A stretch of DNA of 64,000 nucleotides. Source: Spiro-02 sp034114085 (GTDB taxonomy: Bacteria > Spirochaetota > Spirochaetia > Sphaerochaetales > Sphaerochaetaceae). The notes beneath the pieces are model-generated. The model was given only the letters and a program-made list of their open reading frames with translations, did not search any database and was not told the DNA's origin. Made by a program: the position numbers and the translations under genes. Of this stretch, positions 44,130-53,059 are shown piece after piece (positions within the stretch are counted from its first letter, which is position 1; every line of letters starts with the position of its first letter). The DNA lies in NCBI GenBank assembly GCA_034114085.1, contig JAXEWB010000048.1:1-64000 (forward strand). The letters run 5' to 3'.

Positions 44130-44960
44130 TTATTTTTCTGGTTTGAGCGGGCCATAGAAATAAGAAGCCGTCGTACCTCCATCAATCAGAAAATCCGCTC
44201 CCGTGATGAACGCTCCCCGAGTGCTCATCAACAATTCCGCGACATTCGCCACTTCATCCGCGGTCCCTGGACGGCCCGCTGGACACTTCGCGAACATGTT
44301 CTTGTAAAAGTCGCCTCTTGGACCATTAAATTCATCCATTGCAAGTGGCGTTACGATAATGCCAGGTGAAATGGAATTGAGCCTTGCCCCTCTCACACCC
44401 CATTTGACGGCTTCCGCCATCACCCGTTTTACATTGCATCGTTTCGCCATCTGGTAGGCATGGAGGGTGTCCTTGATCCTTGAAGGCCGAAGCATATCCA
44501 AAGCAAGAAGTTCCTCGACTGGGGTAGTGGCCAGGCGCTCGTCATCTTCAGTGCTGAGCGCAGGTATCCTGTGTCCCGACTGGCTGGATATGGTAACGCC
44601 GATACCTCCGGTCTTGATGATTTTTCCAACCTCTTCCAGCAGTACCGCCGTTCCATAGAGATCCACGTGAAGGATTGTTTCAATTGACGCCTGACTGGGA
44701 GAAACCCCCGCGGCGTTGACGAGCATGGATATCTCTCCATATCTTTCCGCTTCCGCAAGAAAGCTCTGAATTGATTTTTTCGAGGCGATATCCATTTCCA
44801 ACGGAACCGTATCAAACCCCGCCTCCTGCATGGTTTTTGCGATATTTTCCGCATTCTTGAAGTTTTTGTCGCCAATGATGATCTTTCTGTCGTATCCCAT
44901 CCTTCTAGCGATGGCCATGCCGATTTGGCCCGCTCCGGTCACAATCATTACATCTTTCAT
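44130..44960 (-). CDS. Short-chain dehydrogenase/reductase
   Basis: 276 residues. Coenzyme loop VTGAGQIGMAIARRMG, MLVNAAGVSPSQ (NAAG), catalytic SSQSGHRIP (Ser), YQMAKRCNVKRVM (YxxxK, with the Lys in AK), and SPGIIVTPL. Oxidises or reduces an alcohol/ketone with NAD(P). GGAG lies before the ATG. The promoter region contains a LysR-type dyad; the LysR gene is the next one upstream on the same strand. Confidence 0.9.
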   Translation of the reverse strand: MKDVMIVTGAGQIGMAIARRMGYDRKIIIGDKNFKNAENIAKTMQEAGFDTVPLEMDIASKKSIQSFLAEAERYGEISMLVNAAGVSPSQASIETILHVDLYGTAVLLEEVGKIIKTGGIGVTISSQSGHRIPALSTEDDERLATTPVEELLALDMLRPSRIKDTLHAYQMAKRCNVKRVMAEAVKWGVRGARLNSISPGIIVTPLAMDEFNGPRGDFYKNMFAKCPAGRPGTADEVANVAELLMSTRGAFITGADFLIDGGTTASYFYGPLKPEK

Positions 44961-45176
44961 GTTCTCTATCTCCTATCGATGCTTGAATTCATTGGCGGTA
45001 TCCGCTCACAAGACGCAGATAGGCGGATGTTTCGGATATACCGCCTCCTTTTCGGTGGGCTTGTACTGATTGCCAGCGCTTTCACGCCTCCGCCTCCATG
45101 GTTGATGACTACGTTCATCTTGCGTAAATTGTATAAAGTTGCGTTGGCGGAAACAATTTGAATTTCAGCGTTGGTT

Positions 45177-45193
45177 CATAAGTAAAACTTATG
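45177..45193. promoter_or_regulatory. 7-3-7 dyad, LysR-type site
   Basis: CATAAGT-AAA-ACTTATG is a perfect inverted repeat 217 bases upstream of the SDR start and 110 bases from the LysR stop, in the 342-base gap 44961-45302. Its ATA-N-TAT form fits the LysR consensus. No gene is seen in the gap. Confidence 0.5.
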
Positions 45194-45302
45194 CGAAAAA
45201 AAACTACATATGAAAACGGCCTATTTCCGCATGGTATCGTGATACAGAATATGGTGATGATGTGGCTTTGCCATGGGTCTGTGGCGAATGGAGGCTATGC
45301 AG

Positions 45303-46193
45303 CTAGTTGCCGTTTGTGAACTTTGATTTCAATATGTCTGCGAAATCTTCGATGTAGTAACCGGAGTTGTCGGCTTTCCAGAACGCACAATACGTCCTCC
45401 TGATTGGCTTGCCCTCACGCAGGAGGGGGATTCTCCTCAGCGAAGATCCGAATTGCGGCGGTTGTTCCCCACCTTCGATTGGCAGAAAGCCTTTTCCCCC
45501 GACGACCATCAATCTTGCCGCCTCCAGGTTTTCTGCAAACAAAAAATCTCCATGAATTCCAACGATGTCCCGATAGTAGGTTCGCTCGGTTTCCTGTTGG
45601 TTTTGGGAAGCGACCAGAATACAGGTGATATCCTTGAGCTCCTCGGCCGTGACGTACTCCATGTCTGCGATAGGGTTTCTTGCTGCGATTTCTATGTTGC
45701 AATTGCTGGTAGTCAGAAGACGATTCACATATTCATCGGAAAACGCCCTGCGTTGGTCGTTGAGCACCAAGTCCACGCCGCCCAGACGCAATGCGTTGTA
45801 GAGATCTTCGTGATTTCCCGTAATGATGGACACCGGGATATTGGGATATTTTTCAGCGAATTCCGCTACAGCGAGTCGAAACTCATATCCGCCATAGCAC
45901 GCAAGATATCCGATGCGTAGCTGGAAATCATCTTGGTTCGCAAGCTTGACGGTATCCCGGCAAAGCTTTTCAAAATCAGCCGTCAGTACAAGGCTTTTTT
46001 TGTAGAAATACTCACCTGCGGGAGTGAGGGTAAATTTCCTGTTCTGACGATTCAACAATTTGACGCCCAGTTCATGTTCCAACGCTTGGATTTGCTGGGA
46101 AATCGCAGATTGAGAGATATAGCATTCCTCCGCCGCTTCTGTAAAACTGCCAAGGTGGACGATTGTCTGGAAATATTTGATTTGTCTGAGCAT
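45303..46193 (-). CDS. LysR-family transcriptional regulator
   Basis: 296 residues from the ATG at 46193 (AAGGA about nine bases upstream). The helix-turn-helix is IKYFQTIVHLGSFTEAAEECYISQSAISQQIQALEHELGVKLLNR, the standard LysR start. The effector domain begins at FQLRIGYLACYGGYEF. Probably regulates the SDR/flavodoxin pair transcribed from the same strand downstream. Confidence 0.93.
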   Translation of the reverse strand: MLRQIKYFQTIVHLGSFTEAAEECYISQSAISQQIQALEHELGVKLLNRQNRKFTLTPAGEYFYKKSLVLTADFEKLCRDTVKLANQDDFQLRIGYLACYGGYEFRLAVAEFAEKYPNIPVSIITGNHEDLYNALRLGGVDLVLNDQRRAFSDEYVNRLLTTSNCNIEIAARNPIADMEYVTAEELKDITCILVASQNQQETERTYYRDIVGIHGDFLFAENLEAARLMVVGGKGFLPIEGGEQPPQFGSSLRRIPLLREGKPIRRTYCAFWKADNSGYYIEDFADILKSKFTNGN

Positions 46194-46644
46194 TGCTCTG
46201 TTCCTTCCTTGCACAAATCCCCTCATGCCTGGCATTCTGTTTCGAGTTCAAGCGTCCGGACTGTTTTTTCGGATATTCCATGTACCATATAGCTCATCGT
46301 CTGTCCTTGCATTTTGTTCCGCATGTCTCCTTTTGTCAAATCAGGATTGATGTTTTTTGAAACGGAAATGAATTTTCATGTGTTCCTGTCCGAATCGCTT
46401 GTGCCAATCTTTCTTTGGAATCTGTTGATGATGAAAAACGTTCGCTGTCAGATATTCCGTGATTCTGATAGTCCAAAAATCTGTTCCATGGATATCAGAA
46501 ACGCAACTTTGAATCACTGGCGACTTTTTCATGCATATGTGGGTGTCCGCCGCAAAAATGCCGCGACCCTACGGGTGTATTCCCGCAGACAAACCGACAC
46601 AGGTCGTCGGGGCTTTTGACGCCCCTTTGACACAGAGGAGACAC
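46194..46644. other. Intergenic region with hairpins before the Rpn gene
   Basis: No gene recognised. CGGG-TGTATT-CCCG (46571-46584) and GGGGC-TTTTGAC-GCCCC (46609-46625) are two hairpins, the second followed by TTTG and only about ten bases before the ribosome-binding site of the next gene, so it could limit its expression. Confidence 0.5.
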
Positions 46645-47652
46645 ATGATGCAACTGAAATCGAATCCGGACATACTTGCTACGCTCAAGGAAATGGGACA
46701 AGGCTTCACCCTGACCCTTGATCCGGTTTTCAAGATGGTCTTCGGCTTGCCCGAGTGTGAAGGCATTCTCGCCTCGATGCTTAACGCCGTACTTGGCGGG
46801 GAATTGGATACTCCCATCGAGCAACTGTGGTTCCAGCCACAGGAATACGCTTCCACCAACATAGATGGCCGTACCTGCCATATGGACATCGTCGCCCGGG
46901 ACCAGGCGGGACGGCTGTACGATGTAGAGATGCAACGCACTCGAGACGCAGTATTCAACGACCGGCTGTTACTGTATGTGTCTCGTTTAGTAACGCACTA
47001 CACCCCTGGTGGAACGAAGGAGGTGGAGTTGCAGAAGGTCGTCGGTCTGTCGTTCGGGGAACAAGCGCTACCCGGATTGGAGGAGTGTCCCAGTCCGTAC
47101 GTGGTGGTAAGGGTGGATACCGACCAGCCCGGATATCGGCTCAGGGGGGCGTTGCCCAAGACCCTGCATGTGAACCTGCCGCTGGTGAGGCTTGCTGGGA
47201 GGGCAACGGAGGCGAAAGACTTTGACGCAAGGCTGGCGTGGTGCTACTATGTGGCCATGGAGGGTTCGGAGATGGAGGAGAAAGAACGGAGAAAAGTCAG
47301 CGAAGTCGTCAGTTCGTATCCCGATATCGAGAAGGCCCGCAGGAGATACATCGAGTCGTTGCTGACGGACAACGAGGCATTGCAACTGGGAATGCTACAG
47401 GAGCTGAACGCGGCGTGGAAGGCCGCGGGGGCGATATCGACCGCTTGGAACGAAGCGCTGGCGGAAGGGCATGCTCAAGGACTTCAACAAGGAATTGAGG
47501 AAGGTATCGAGCAAGGACGTGAACAGGGACTGCAAGAAGGCTTGTTGAACGGTAAGCTTGAAACCGCTAGGGCGTTGAAGACCTCTGGCGTCGATTTAGG
47601 CATCATCGCCGACAGTACCGGTCTGGACAAGGGACGGATTGAAGCGTTGTGA
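46645..47652 (+). CDS. Rpn-family PD-(D/E)XK recombination-promoting nuclease
   Basis: 335 residues from the ATG at 46645 with GAGGAG upstream. N-terminal LDPVFKMVFGLPECEGILASMLNAVLG is the usual Rpn/transposase_31 opening; CHMDIVARDQAGRLYDVEMQR supplies the D-x(n)-ExQ nuclease core. The C-terminus has a low-complexity EGHAQGLQQGIEEGIEQG run common in this family. Often annotated as a transposase but it lacks inverted repeats here. Rpn proteins cut DNA and stimulate RecA-independent recombination. Confidence 0.88.
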   Translation: MMQLKSNPDILATLKEMGQGFTLTLDPVFKMVFGLPECEGILASMLNAVLGGELDTPIEQLWFQPQEYASTNIDGRTCHMDIVARDQAGRLYDVEMQRTRDAVFNDRLLLYVSRLVTHYTPGGTKEVELQKVVGLSFGEQALPGLEECPSPYVVVRVDTDQPGYRLRGALPKTLHVNLPLVRLAGRATEAKDFDARLAWCYYVAMEGSEMEEKERRKVSEVVSSYPDIEKARRRYIESLLTDNEALQLGMLQELNAAWKAAGAISTAWNEALAEGHAQGLQQGIEEGIEQGREQGLQEGLLNGKLETARALKTSGVDLGIIADSTGLDKGRIEAL

Positions 47653-48005
47653 CCATAGCGGAGGGCTGCTTTAGAAGGGAATTCTTTTGTGTCTGAGCAA
47701 GCCCTCCTTCATATGACAAAAACCCACCGATGTCCTGGCATCCTGATTTGCTTTCGGCAGGTTTCGGAATAGGTACGAACGCTATGGATGCTAGCGTTCG
47801 TCTGTGATTCCCATCTTTAGAGATAGCTTTCTTTGGCAGCGGACCAGAACCCTGGAGTTTTGAGATAGTTTCTACCCGTCAACGAAAGATTTTCTTGTGT
47901 AGTGTTTCGACTATGTTCCGTCTAGACTGGCCCTTGTCTGATCGTCCTCCACGTACTTTTCTGTGCCGCAATAAAACAGCTGGAACAAAAGATCTCCATG
48001 TATCC
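47653..48005. other. Intergenic region with a long hairpin
   Basis: ACGAACGCTA (47775-47784) and TAGCGTTCGT (47792-47801) are perfect 10-bp arms around seven bases. GGAGGGCT just after the Rpn stop can also pair with AGCCCTCC near 47700. No T-run follows either. No gene seen. Confidence 0.5.
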
Positions 48006-50369
48006 CTATTGTACCTTCGATACCGTTGTGACGCAGTGGTTCACTCGCACCTTGTAGAGCTTGCCGTGCTGGGACATGTCCCAGGAACCTGTGCGGGGGC
48101 AACCGTCGCACGAGAGGCCGAGGGAGTCATGACGGAAACAACTGCGGCTGATGAACAGCGGAGGGACGAATTTTTTTTCGACCGCGGTGGGGACGAACGG
48201 CCAGCCCTTGAGCGACGGCCAGTCGTGACGTTCCAGCCAATAGTAGCCGCCTTCCAACGTAGGAAGCAGTTCAAGCAACTGCATGGCGGCCTGACCATTG
48301 CCCAGATAGAGGTAGACATCGCAGAAGGCTCGGACTTGGGGATGCCTGCGGGCCCAGCGGAGCTGGGCGATGTTGTTCAGTCCGAACATCACGTCGCTGA
48401 TCATCTTCCGCGAGGTCAGTTCATCGACAAGGTTATCCAACGCCCCCAGATAGGCAAGTTCATCGAACATCACCGGAGAGAGCGGGGCGTAGAAAGTGCC
48501 GTCAGCTTCGGGGAGCAGCCCGTATAGGTCTCCAGAGGTTTTTATGGTGGTTTTCGCCAGCGTATTGGCGACATAGGGGATATCAACCCAAGGGAGCGCG
48601 TCCTTCATCGGGGAGATGATCGCGCTGCGCCATGGCAGTTTTGTTTCCGCCGTTTTCGCAGCTACGGGGAGCGTGGACAGAAACTGTTGGTACTCATCGG
48701 GATCATCGACGATGGAATCGAACCATTGGTACAACGTATCGTCCAACAGGCCGTACCAGTCCCTCCGGATTTCTTTCAGACCGGAGAGGGGGAGGAACAC
48801 TTGGCCGTTTTCCAGTCCCGTATGGTTTTCGACCGTCAGGCTTCCCAGGGCGAACAGGCTCGTATCCGATGCGCCGAATACCTTGCGGAGGTTTTCGGAA
48901 AGCGGTTGCGGCTTCTGCGCTTGGGTCGCTGTAATTTTGTATGTCCGGGATATCGTTCGTGGCGGCAGGTAGTCGGCTGACCATGATGTGGTGAGCGTCA
49001 GCGCGTCGGGACGTATTTCGATTTGCAAGTCGATGTCCCGTTTTCTCCGGGGGAGGTTCTCGTCGTGTATCAAGGCGACTGACTGGTCATGTGCGGAGAT
49101 CCGGTACAGCATGTCGCCCGCCCGGAGCTCCCTGCAATGGTCGGCGGCTTCCACAGGTATCAGAATGGCGATTTGCCGTTCGGCTTCGACATGCGTCAAA
49201 GCGGCGCCTTGTCGGTCGAACATTGAAGAAAGGCTGAATTTGGCAGCTTCCATCGGAGCCGTCTCTCCTGGAAACAGGAACATCAGGCCGTCGCGGACGG
49301 CAAGCGGCCGGTGTGTGCGAATCTGCAAATAGGTTCTATTACCCGTGTTCAGTACGGCGTTGACGGTGGCTGCGGCGACTCCGATATGGCCGGGATATTC
49401 GACGCTGCCCAAGGAACCGGTCTGCCGCTGGACCGGCTGGCCCGGTCGCTCCTGTACGTCTCTGCCGTAGCCGGCAAGCCAACCTGCGGTGGCAGTGCGG
49501 CCGAAGACCGTCATAAGTTCTTCGCGCAGGCGATTTTCCTCGGCTTCGGTCGCCGTCCCGTCGAGGATGGCCCGATAGTAGCGTGTCGCCGCCGCCACAT
49601 AGGCGGGACTTTTCATGCGTCCCTCGATTTTGACGGAATCGATGCCCATCTGATTCAGTTCTCGCACAACAGGACCGGCGCAGAGGTCGCTCATTGAAAA
49701 GAACCATGCGTCGCGAAGGTTCCTGTCGGCGGGCCTGGGGGACGTAGGGGAGATGGGGGATGGCTCCAGCGTGAACCAAGTGCGGCAGATTTGGGCGCAT
49801 GCACCGCAGTTCGCGCTTCTGTCGCATAGAAGCTTGCTGGCCATGCACAGGCCGGAAAAGCCATAGCAGAGCGCACCATGGATGAATACCTTGAGCTCTA
49901 TGTCGGGGCAAGCCACCCGTATGTGGCGGATTTCCTCCAGCGTCAGCTCCCGCGACAGGACGACGCGGGAGAACCCTGCTTCCCGCATCGCCCTGACGCC
50001 CTCCGCCGTATGGACGGCGAGCTGCGTCGAGCCGTGGAGAGGAATCGACGGAAAAAGGTTGCGGACGATACGGGCCACGCCGAGGTCCTGGACGATCAGC
50101 CCCTCCGTCCCGATGAACGCCACTTGACGGAGCGTTGAGATGACTTCGGGAAGTTCTTCGTCACCGATGATCGTGTTGACGGTGACATAGATTTTCCTGT
50201 CTTCGGCGTCGGCGATCCGGCGCAATGCGGCGAGTTCGTCGAAGCTGAAATTCGCCGCTCCTTTTCTGGCCGAAAAACGTTTCATGCCAAGGTAGACGGC
50301 GTCCGCACCCTCTTTGAAGGCCTGCAACGCCGCTTGCAACGAGCCCGCCGGTAACGCTAGTTCCATCAT
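48006..50369 (-). CDS. Peptidase U32 family protein (RlhA-like)
   Basis: 787 residues, the long form. N-terminal domain: ELALPAGSLQAALQAFKEGADAVYLG, SANCGACAQICRTWF and the signature IKIEGRMK-like DSVKIEGRMKSPAYVA. Cysteines in LCYGFSGLCMASKLLCDRS plus NCGAC and a C-terminal SCDGCP segment could hold an Fe-S cluster. U32 relatives hydroxylate 23S rRNA (RlhA), ubiquinone precursors or tRNA; proteolysis is a historical label. It opens one base inside the stop of the GPH symporter gene. Confidence 0.88.
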   Translation of the reverse strand: MMELALPAGSLQAALQAFKEGADAVYLGMKRFSARKGAANFSFDELAALRRIADAEDRKIYVTVNTIIGDEELPEVISTLRQVAFIGTEGLIVQDLGVARIVRNLFPSIPLHGSTQLAVHTAEGVRAMREAGFSRVVLSRELTLEEIRHIRVACPDIELKVFIHGALCYGFSGLCMASKLLCDRSANCGACAQICRTWFTLEPSPISPTSPRPADRNLRDAWFFSMSDLCAGPVVRELNQMGIDSVKIEGRMKSPAYVAAATRYYRAILDGTATEAEENRLREELMTVFGRTATAGWLAGYGRDVQERPGQPVQRQTGSLGSVEYPGHIGVAAATVNAVLNTGNRTYLQIRTHRPLAVRDGLMFLFPGETAPMEAAKFSLSSMFDRQGAALTHVEAERQIAILIPVEAADHCRELRAGDMLYRISAHDQSVALIHDENLPRRKRDIDLQIEIRPDALTLTTSWSADYLPPRTISRTYKITATQAQKPQPLSENLRKVFGASDTSLFALGSLTVENHTGLENGQVFLPLSGLKEIRRDWYGLLDDTLYQWFDSIVDDPDEYQQFLSTLPVAAKTAETKLPWRSAIISPMKDALPWVDIPYVANTLAKTTIKTSGDLYGLLPEADGTFYAPLSPVMFDELAYLGALDNLVDELTSRKMISDVMFGLNNIAQLRWARRHPQVRAFCDVYLYLGNGQAAMQLLELLPTLEGGYYWLERHDWPSLKGWPFVPTAVEKKFVPPLFISRSCFRHDSLGLSCDGCPRTGSWDMSQHGKLYKVRVNHCVTTVSKVQ

Positions 50370-51778
50370 CAGTCTTTCAAACCATCCCTATTGTGTAGTT
50401 GTGCGACGATCTCCGCATGGCGCTTCTCCGTCAGCGGATAGAAGAATAACGGGATGATGCCAAGAATGCAACCGAAGAACGGGATGAACGCGGTCAATGC
50501 ATGAATCCCCTGAAGTACCTGCGTGGATTGCGGCACGTTCGGCACATAGCCGAGCAGGGCGAGCGACGAGGCGATCATTACCGATACCAATGCGGCGGTC
50601 AGTTTCGCAAGGAACGTCTGCGACGAGAAGATGACGCCTTCGGACCGTTTGCCGGTTTTCAGCTCGGCGTACTCGATTGAGTCCGCGATCATGGCCGTCT
50701 GGATTACCTGCGGGCTGGCCATGCCGATTGAACTGACGCAGTTCCAGAAGAGCAGGACGTAGAAATTGCCCCATCCACTAAAAAAGAAACCGAGGGATCC
50801 AACGGCATAGAGCAGGTTCGCCCCGATGCAGGTCGCCTTCTTGCCGAACCTGCGGGAGAACCAGGGAACGACGGAGATGCCCAACAGGATGAACGGGATG
50901 TTCAGCCCTGCGAACAGGGTGTAGAGTATTTCGCTGCCGAGGTTGTACTTGGCGTAATAGATGAGCATCGACAGCTTGGCCGTCTGGGCGATGCCGGTGA
51001 ACAATCCGCTGATAATGACCAGAAGCAGCGGTTTGTTCTGGGTGAAGGTATGGATGATGTCCTTGAACGACGCTTTTTCCTGTTTCACTGGTTTGACCCG
51101 CTCGCGGACGAAGAAGAAAGTAATTGCGAAACAGGCGACGGTCAGCAGGCTGTAGACCAATGCGGTGAACTGGTAGCCGCGGACTTGGGCGATCGCCGTC
51201 CCGTTGCCGGCGAACAGGTTCTGGAAGGCGAAGAGCAGCGGCTGCGTCCCCACCGTGGCGATGGCTACGGCGATCGTCGCTATGAACCGGGGATATACAA
51301 TGATTTTGTTCCGTTCGTTCGTATCGGCTGACAACGTGCTTGACAAGGCCCAGTAGGGGATGTCGCTGGCGGTGTAGATCATGCTGAAGGCGATGTACGT
51401 GACATACGCCCAGATGAGCTTTCCGGTATAGGAGAACTGAGGGGCGGAGAAGGTCGCGACGGCGAACGGTACGAACAGTATCGGGGTGAAAATCAGGTAC
51501 GGGCGGAATTTTCCCCAGCGTGAATTCGTCCTGTCCGCGACAACCCCCATCATCGGGTCGTTGACCGCGTCCCATATCCGAGCGATCAGGAGCAAGGTTC
51601 CGGCGGCGGCCGGCAGCAGTCCGAAGATGTCGGTATAGAAATACAGAAGAAAGTTGGCCATGAAGCTGTAGATCATGTTTTGGCCGAAACAGCCGAACCC
51701 ATAGGCCAGTTTCTCGCCGCGTCCGACTTTTTCTCCGATGATGCCGGCGGACGTGGCTTCTTGCGCTGTGCGTTTCAT
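50369..51778 (-). CDS. GPH-family sugar:cation symporter (MelB-like)
   Basis: 469 residues from the ATG at 51778 with GGGGG seven bases upstream. Twelve helices; N-terminal LAYGFGCFGQNMIYSFMANFLLYFYTDIFG and DAVNDPMMGVVADRTNSRWGKFRPYL are the GPH signatures, including the cation-binding Asp region. Imports a glycoside, pentoside or hexuronide with Na+ or H+. Co-transcribed with the U32 gene. Confidence 0.92.
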   Translation of the reverse strand: MKRTAQEATSAGIIGEKVGRGEKLAYGFGCFGQNMIYSFMANFLLYFYTDIFGLLPAAAGTLLLIARIWDAVNDPMMGVVADRTNSRWGKFRPYLIFTPILFVPFAVATFSAPQFSYTGKLIWAYVTYIAFSMIYTASDIPYWALSSTLSADTNERNKIIVYPRFIATIAVAIATVGTQPLLFAFQNLFAGNGTAIAQVRGYQFTALVYSLLTVACFAITFFFVRERVKPVKQEKASFKDIIHTFTQNKPLLLVIISGLFTGIAQTAKLSMLIYYAKYNLGSEILYTLFAGLNIPFILLGISVVPWFSRRFGKKATCIGANLLYAVGSLGFFFSGWGNFYVLLFWNCVSSIGMASPQVIQTAMIADSIEYAELKTGKRSEGVIFSSQTFLAKLTAALVSVMIASSLALLGYVPNVPQSTQVLQGIHALTAFIPFFGCILGIIPLFFYPLTEKRHAEIVAQLHNRDGLKD

Positions 51779-52053
51779 GAGAATACCCCCGATGCGACCC
51801 ATCATAGCACGAAATCGCCCTTCGCGTTGTATTTTCTTCCATGTGTGATAATATGTATGGTTGATGTGCGGGGTTGCCTGTTCCCGCTTAAGTTTTATGT
51901 TCCGGCTTCCGGTCGGATACTGGCCTGAACGAAGGCTTGAACCTGCTGTCCAACTTTTTGGGTCTTAGGCTTCCGACTTATTTCATCCCCCGTTGACTGA
52001 AAGGCCGGAATACGATTTTTCTCCCCACGCTTGTTGCTTTCTTGATGGTTTTC

Positions 52054-52122
52054 TTGCCTTTTGGTATGGCATAGGTTTATAATTCAGCGACGAACGTCGT
52101 CTCGTGTACGGTTTTTCCGTAC
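52054..52122 (+). promoter_or_regulatory. Promoter and structured leader of the CNBD gene
   Basis: TTGCCT at 52054-52059 and TATAAT at 52078-52083 are 18 bases apart. Downstream, CGACG-AA-CGTCG (52088-52099) is a dyad at the start of the transcript and GTACGG-TTTTT-CCGTAC (52106-52122) a hairpin. The rest of the 51779-52193 gap holds no gene. Confidence 0.65.
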
Positions 52123-52193
52123 TAGGACTTGTGACTTGTCGTACCGCATGTTGATGGCGGAAGGTGAGGGAGTTCGGCCGCAAGGAGGCCTGT

Positions 52194-52721
52194 ATGGAAG
52201 ACAATATAGTGAAAGTCCCCGCTGGAACGGTAATCTATGAGCAAGGCGCCGACTGTAATTCCATGTTTTTGCTCAGGGATGGCAAGGTCGGGCTGTATCT
52301 TTATTTCGGTACGCCGAAGCAGTTTGCGTTGCTGGAGATGTCCAAACCAGGATCAAGCCTCGGGGAGATGGGACTGCTGGAAGGGGAACCACGCAACGCC
52401 ACCGCCGTCGCATTGACCGACTGTGAGCTGATGGAGATTCATGAAAAGGATTTTGGTGCGTTCATCGCCAGTCATCCCGAAGAGACCGAAGTGATTATCA
52501 AGGATCTGAGCCATCGCTTCAAGAGCGTGATGGATGAGCTGAAAGTTGCGCAGGAAGTCATCTACGACTGCATCGAGGAGATGGGCGGGCGGCAACCGAA
52601 AAAACTGAGCCTGAAGGAGCGGCTCAAACGATACGCCGACCTGTTCCTTGAGATTCCGCCAGACGTACCGCCCGACCTGTACATGAGTTGCTATACCCGA
52701 TTCCATGGAAGCATGCTGTAA
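52194..52721 (+). CDS. Cyclic-nucleotide-binding-domain protein without DNA-binding domain
   Basis: 175 residues from the ATG at 52194 with AAGGAGG upstream. A cNMP-binding beta roll covers residues 5-120 (VPAGTVIYEQGADCNSMFLLRDGKVGLY, GSSLGEMGLLEGEPRNATAVAL with the phosphate-binding-cassette pattern). There is no winged helix afterwards; instead a helical tail (KKLSLKERLKRYADLFLEIPPDVPPDLY). It may therefore regulate by protein contact. pckG follows after 338 bases. Confidence 0.85.
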   Translation: MEDNIVKVPAGTVIYEQGADCNSMFLLRDGKVGLYLYFGTPKQFALLEMSKPGSSLGEMGLLEGEPRNATAVALTDCELMEIHEKDFGAFIASHPEETEVIIKDLSHRFKSVMDELKVAQEVIYDCIEEMGGRQPKKLSLKERLKRYADLFLEIPPDVPPDLYMSCYTRFHGSML

Positions 52722-52861
52722 CTGGTCGCTGAGGGGAATTCTCCTGGTGATGAAACACAACTGAGCCGGGAGTTTTTGCGTCCCGCAGACATGTATTTTG
52801 CCCCTTTCGATATTTTTATAGCGGAAAATGTTCAAGGAGAGGGGGAGTCTTTCACTTTGAC

Positions 52862-52928
52862 TTGATAAAAGGGTGAAAAAACGATACTTTCTTATCGAGA
52901 ACATTACACGTGTCCGCCGACGGGCGGA
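52862..52928 (+). promoter_or_regulatory. Promoter and leader hairpin of pckG
   Basis: TTGATA at 52862-52867 and TACTTT at 52885-52890 with a 17-base spacer. CGATA-CTTTCT-TATCG (52882-52897) is a dyad over the start point. TCCGCC-GACG-GGCGGA (52913-52928) is a hairpin in the ~160-base leader. No other gene in the 52722-53059 gap. Confidence 0.6.
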
Positions 52929-53059
52929 CTTGCTGTGTGTCTATATGTATTCGTAGGATGGAAGTCGGGCCGGCTTGATGGAACGACCGGGGCAATGCTT
53001 GCGCTTGATCCGGAAGGGACGGTTGCGCCAGATGACGTTCCTACGAGAAGGAGAAGTCC

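Noticed and set aside
46645..47652. Insertion sequence
   Set aside because: The Rpn-type gene has no flanking terminal inverted repeats or target duplication that I can see.
47775..47801. Rho-independent terminator
   Set aside because: The hairpin is perfect but no T-run follows on either strand.
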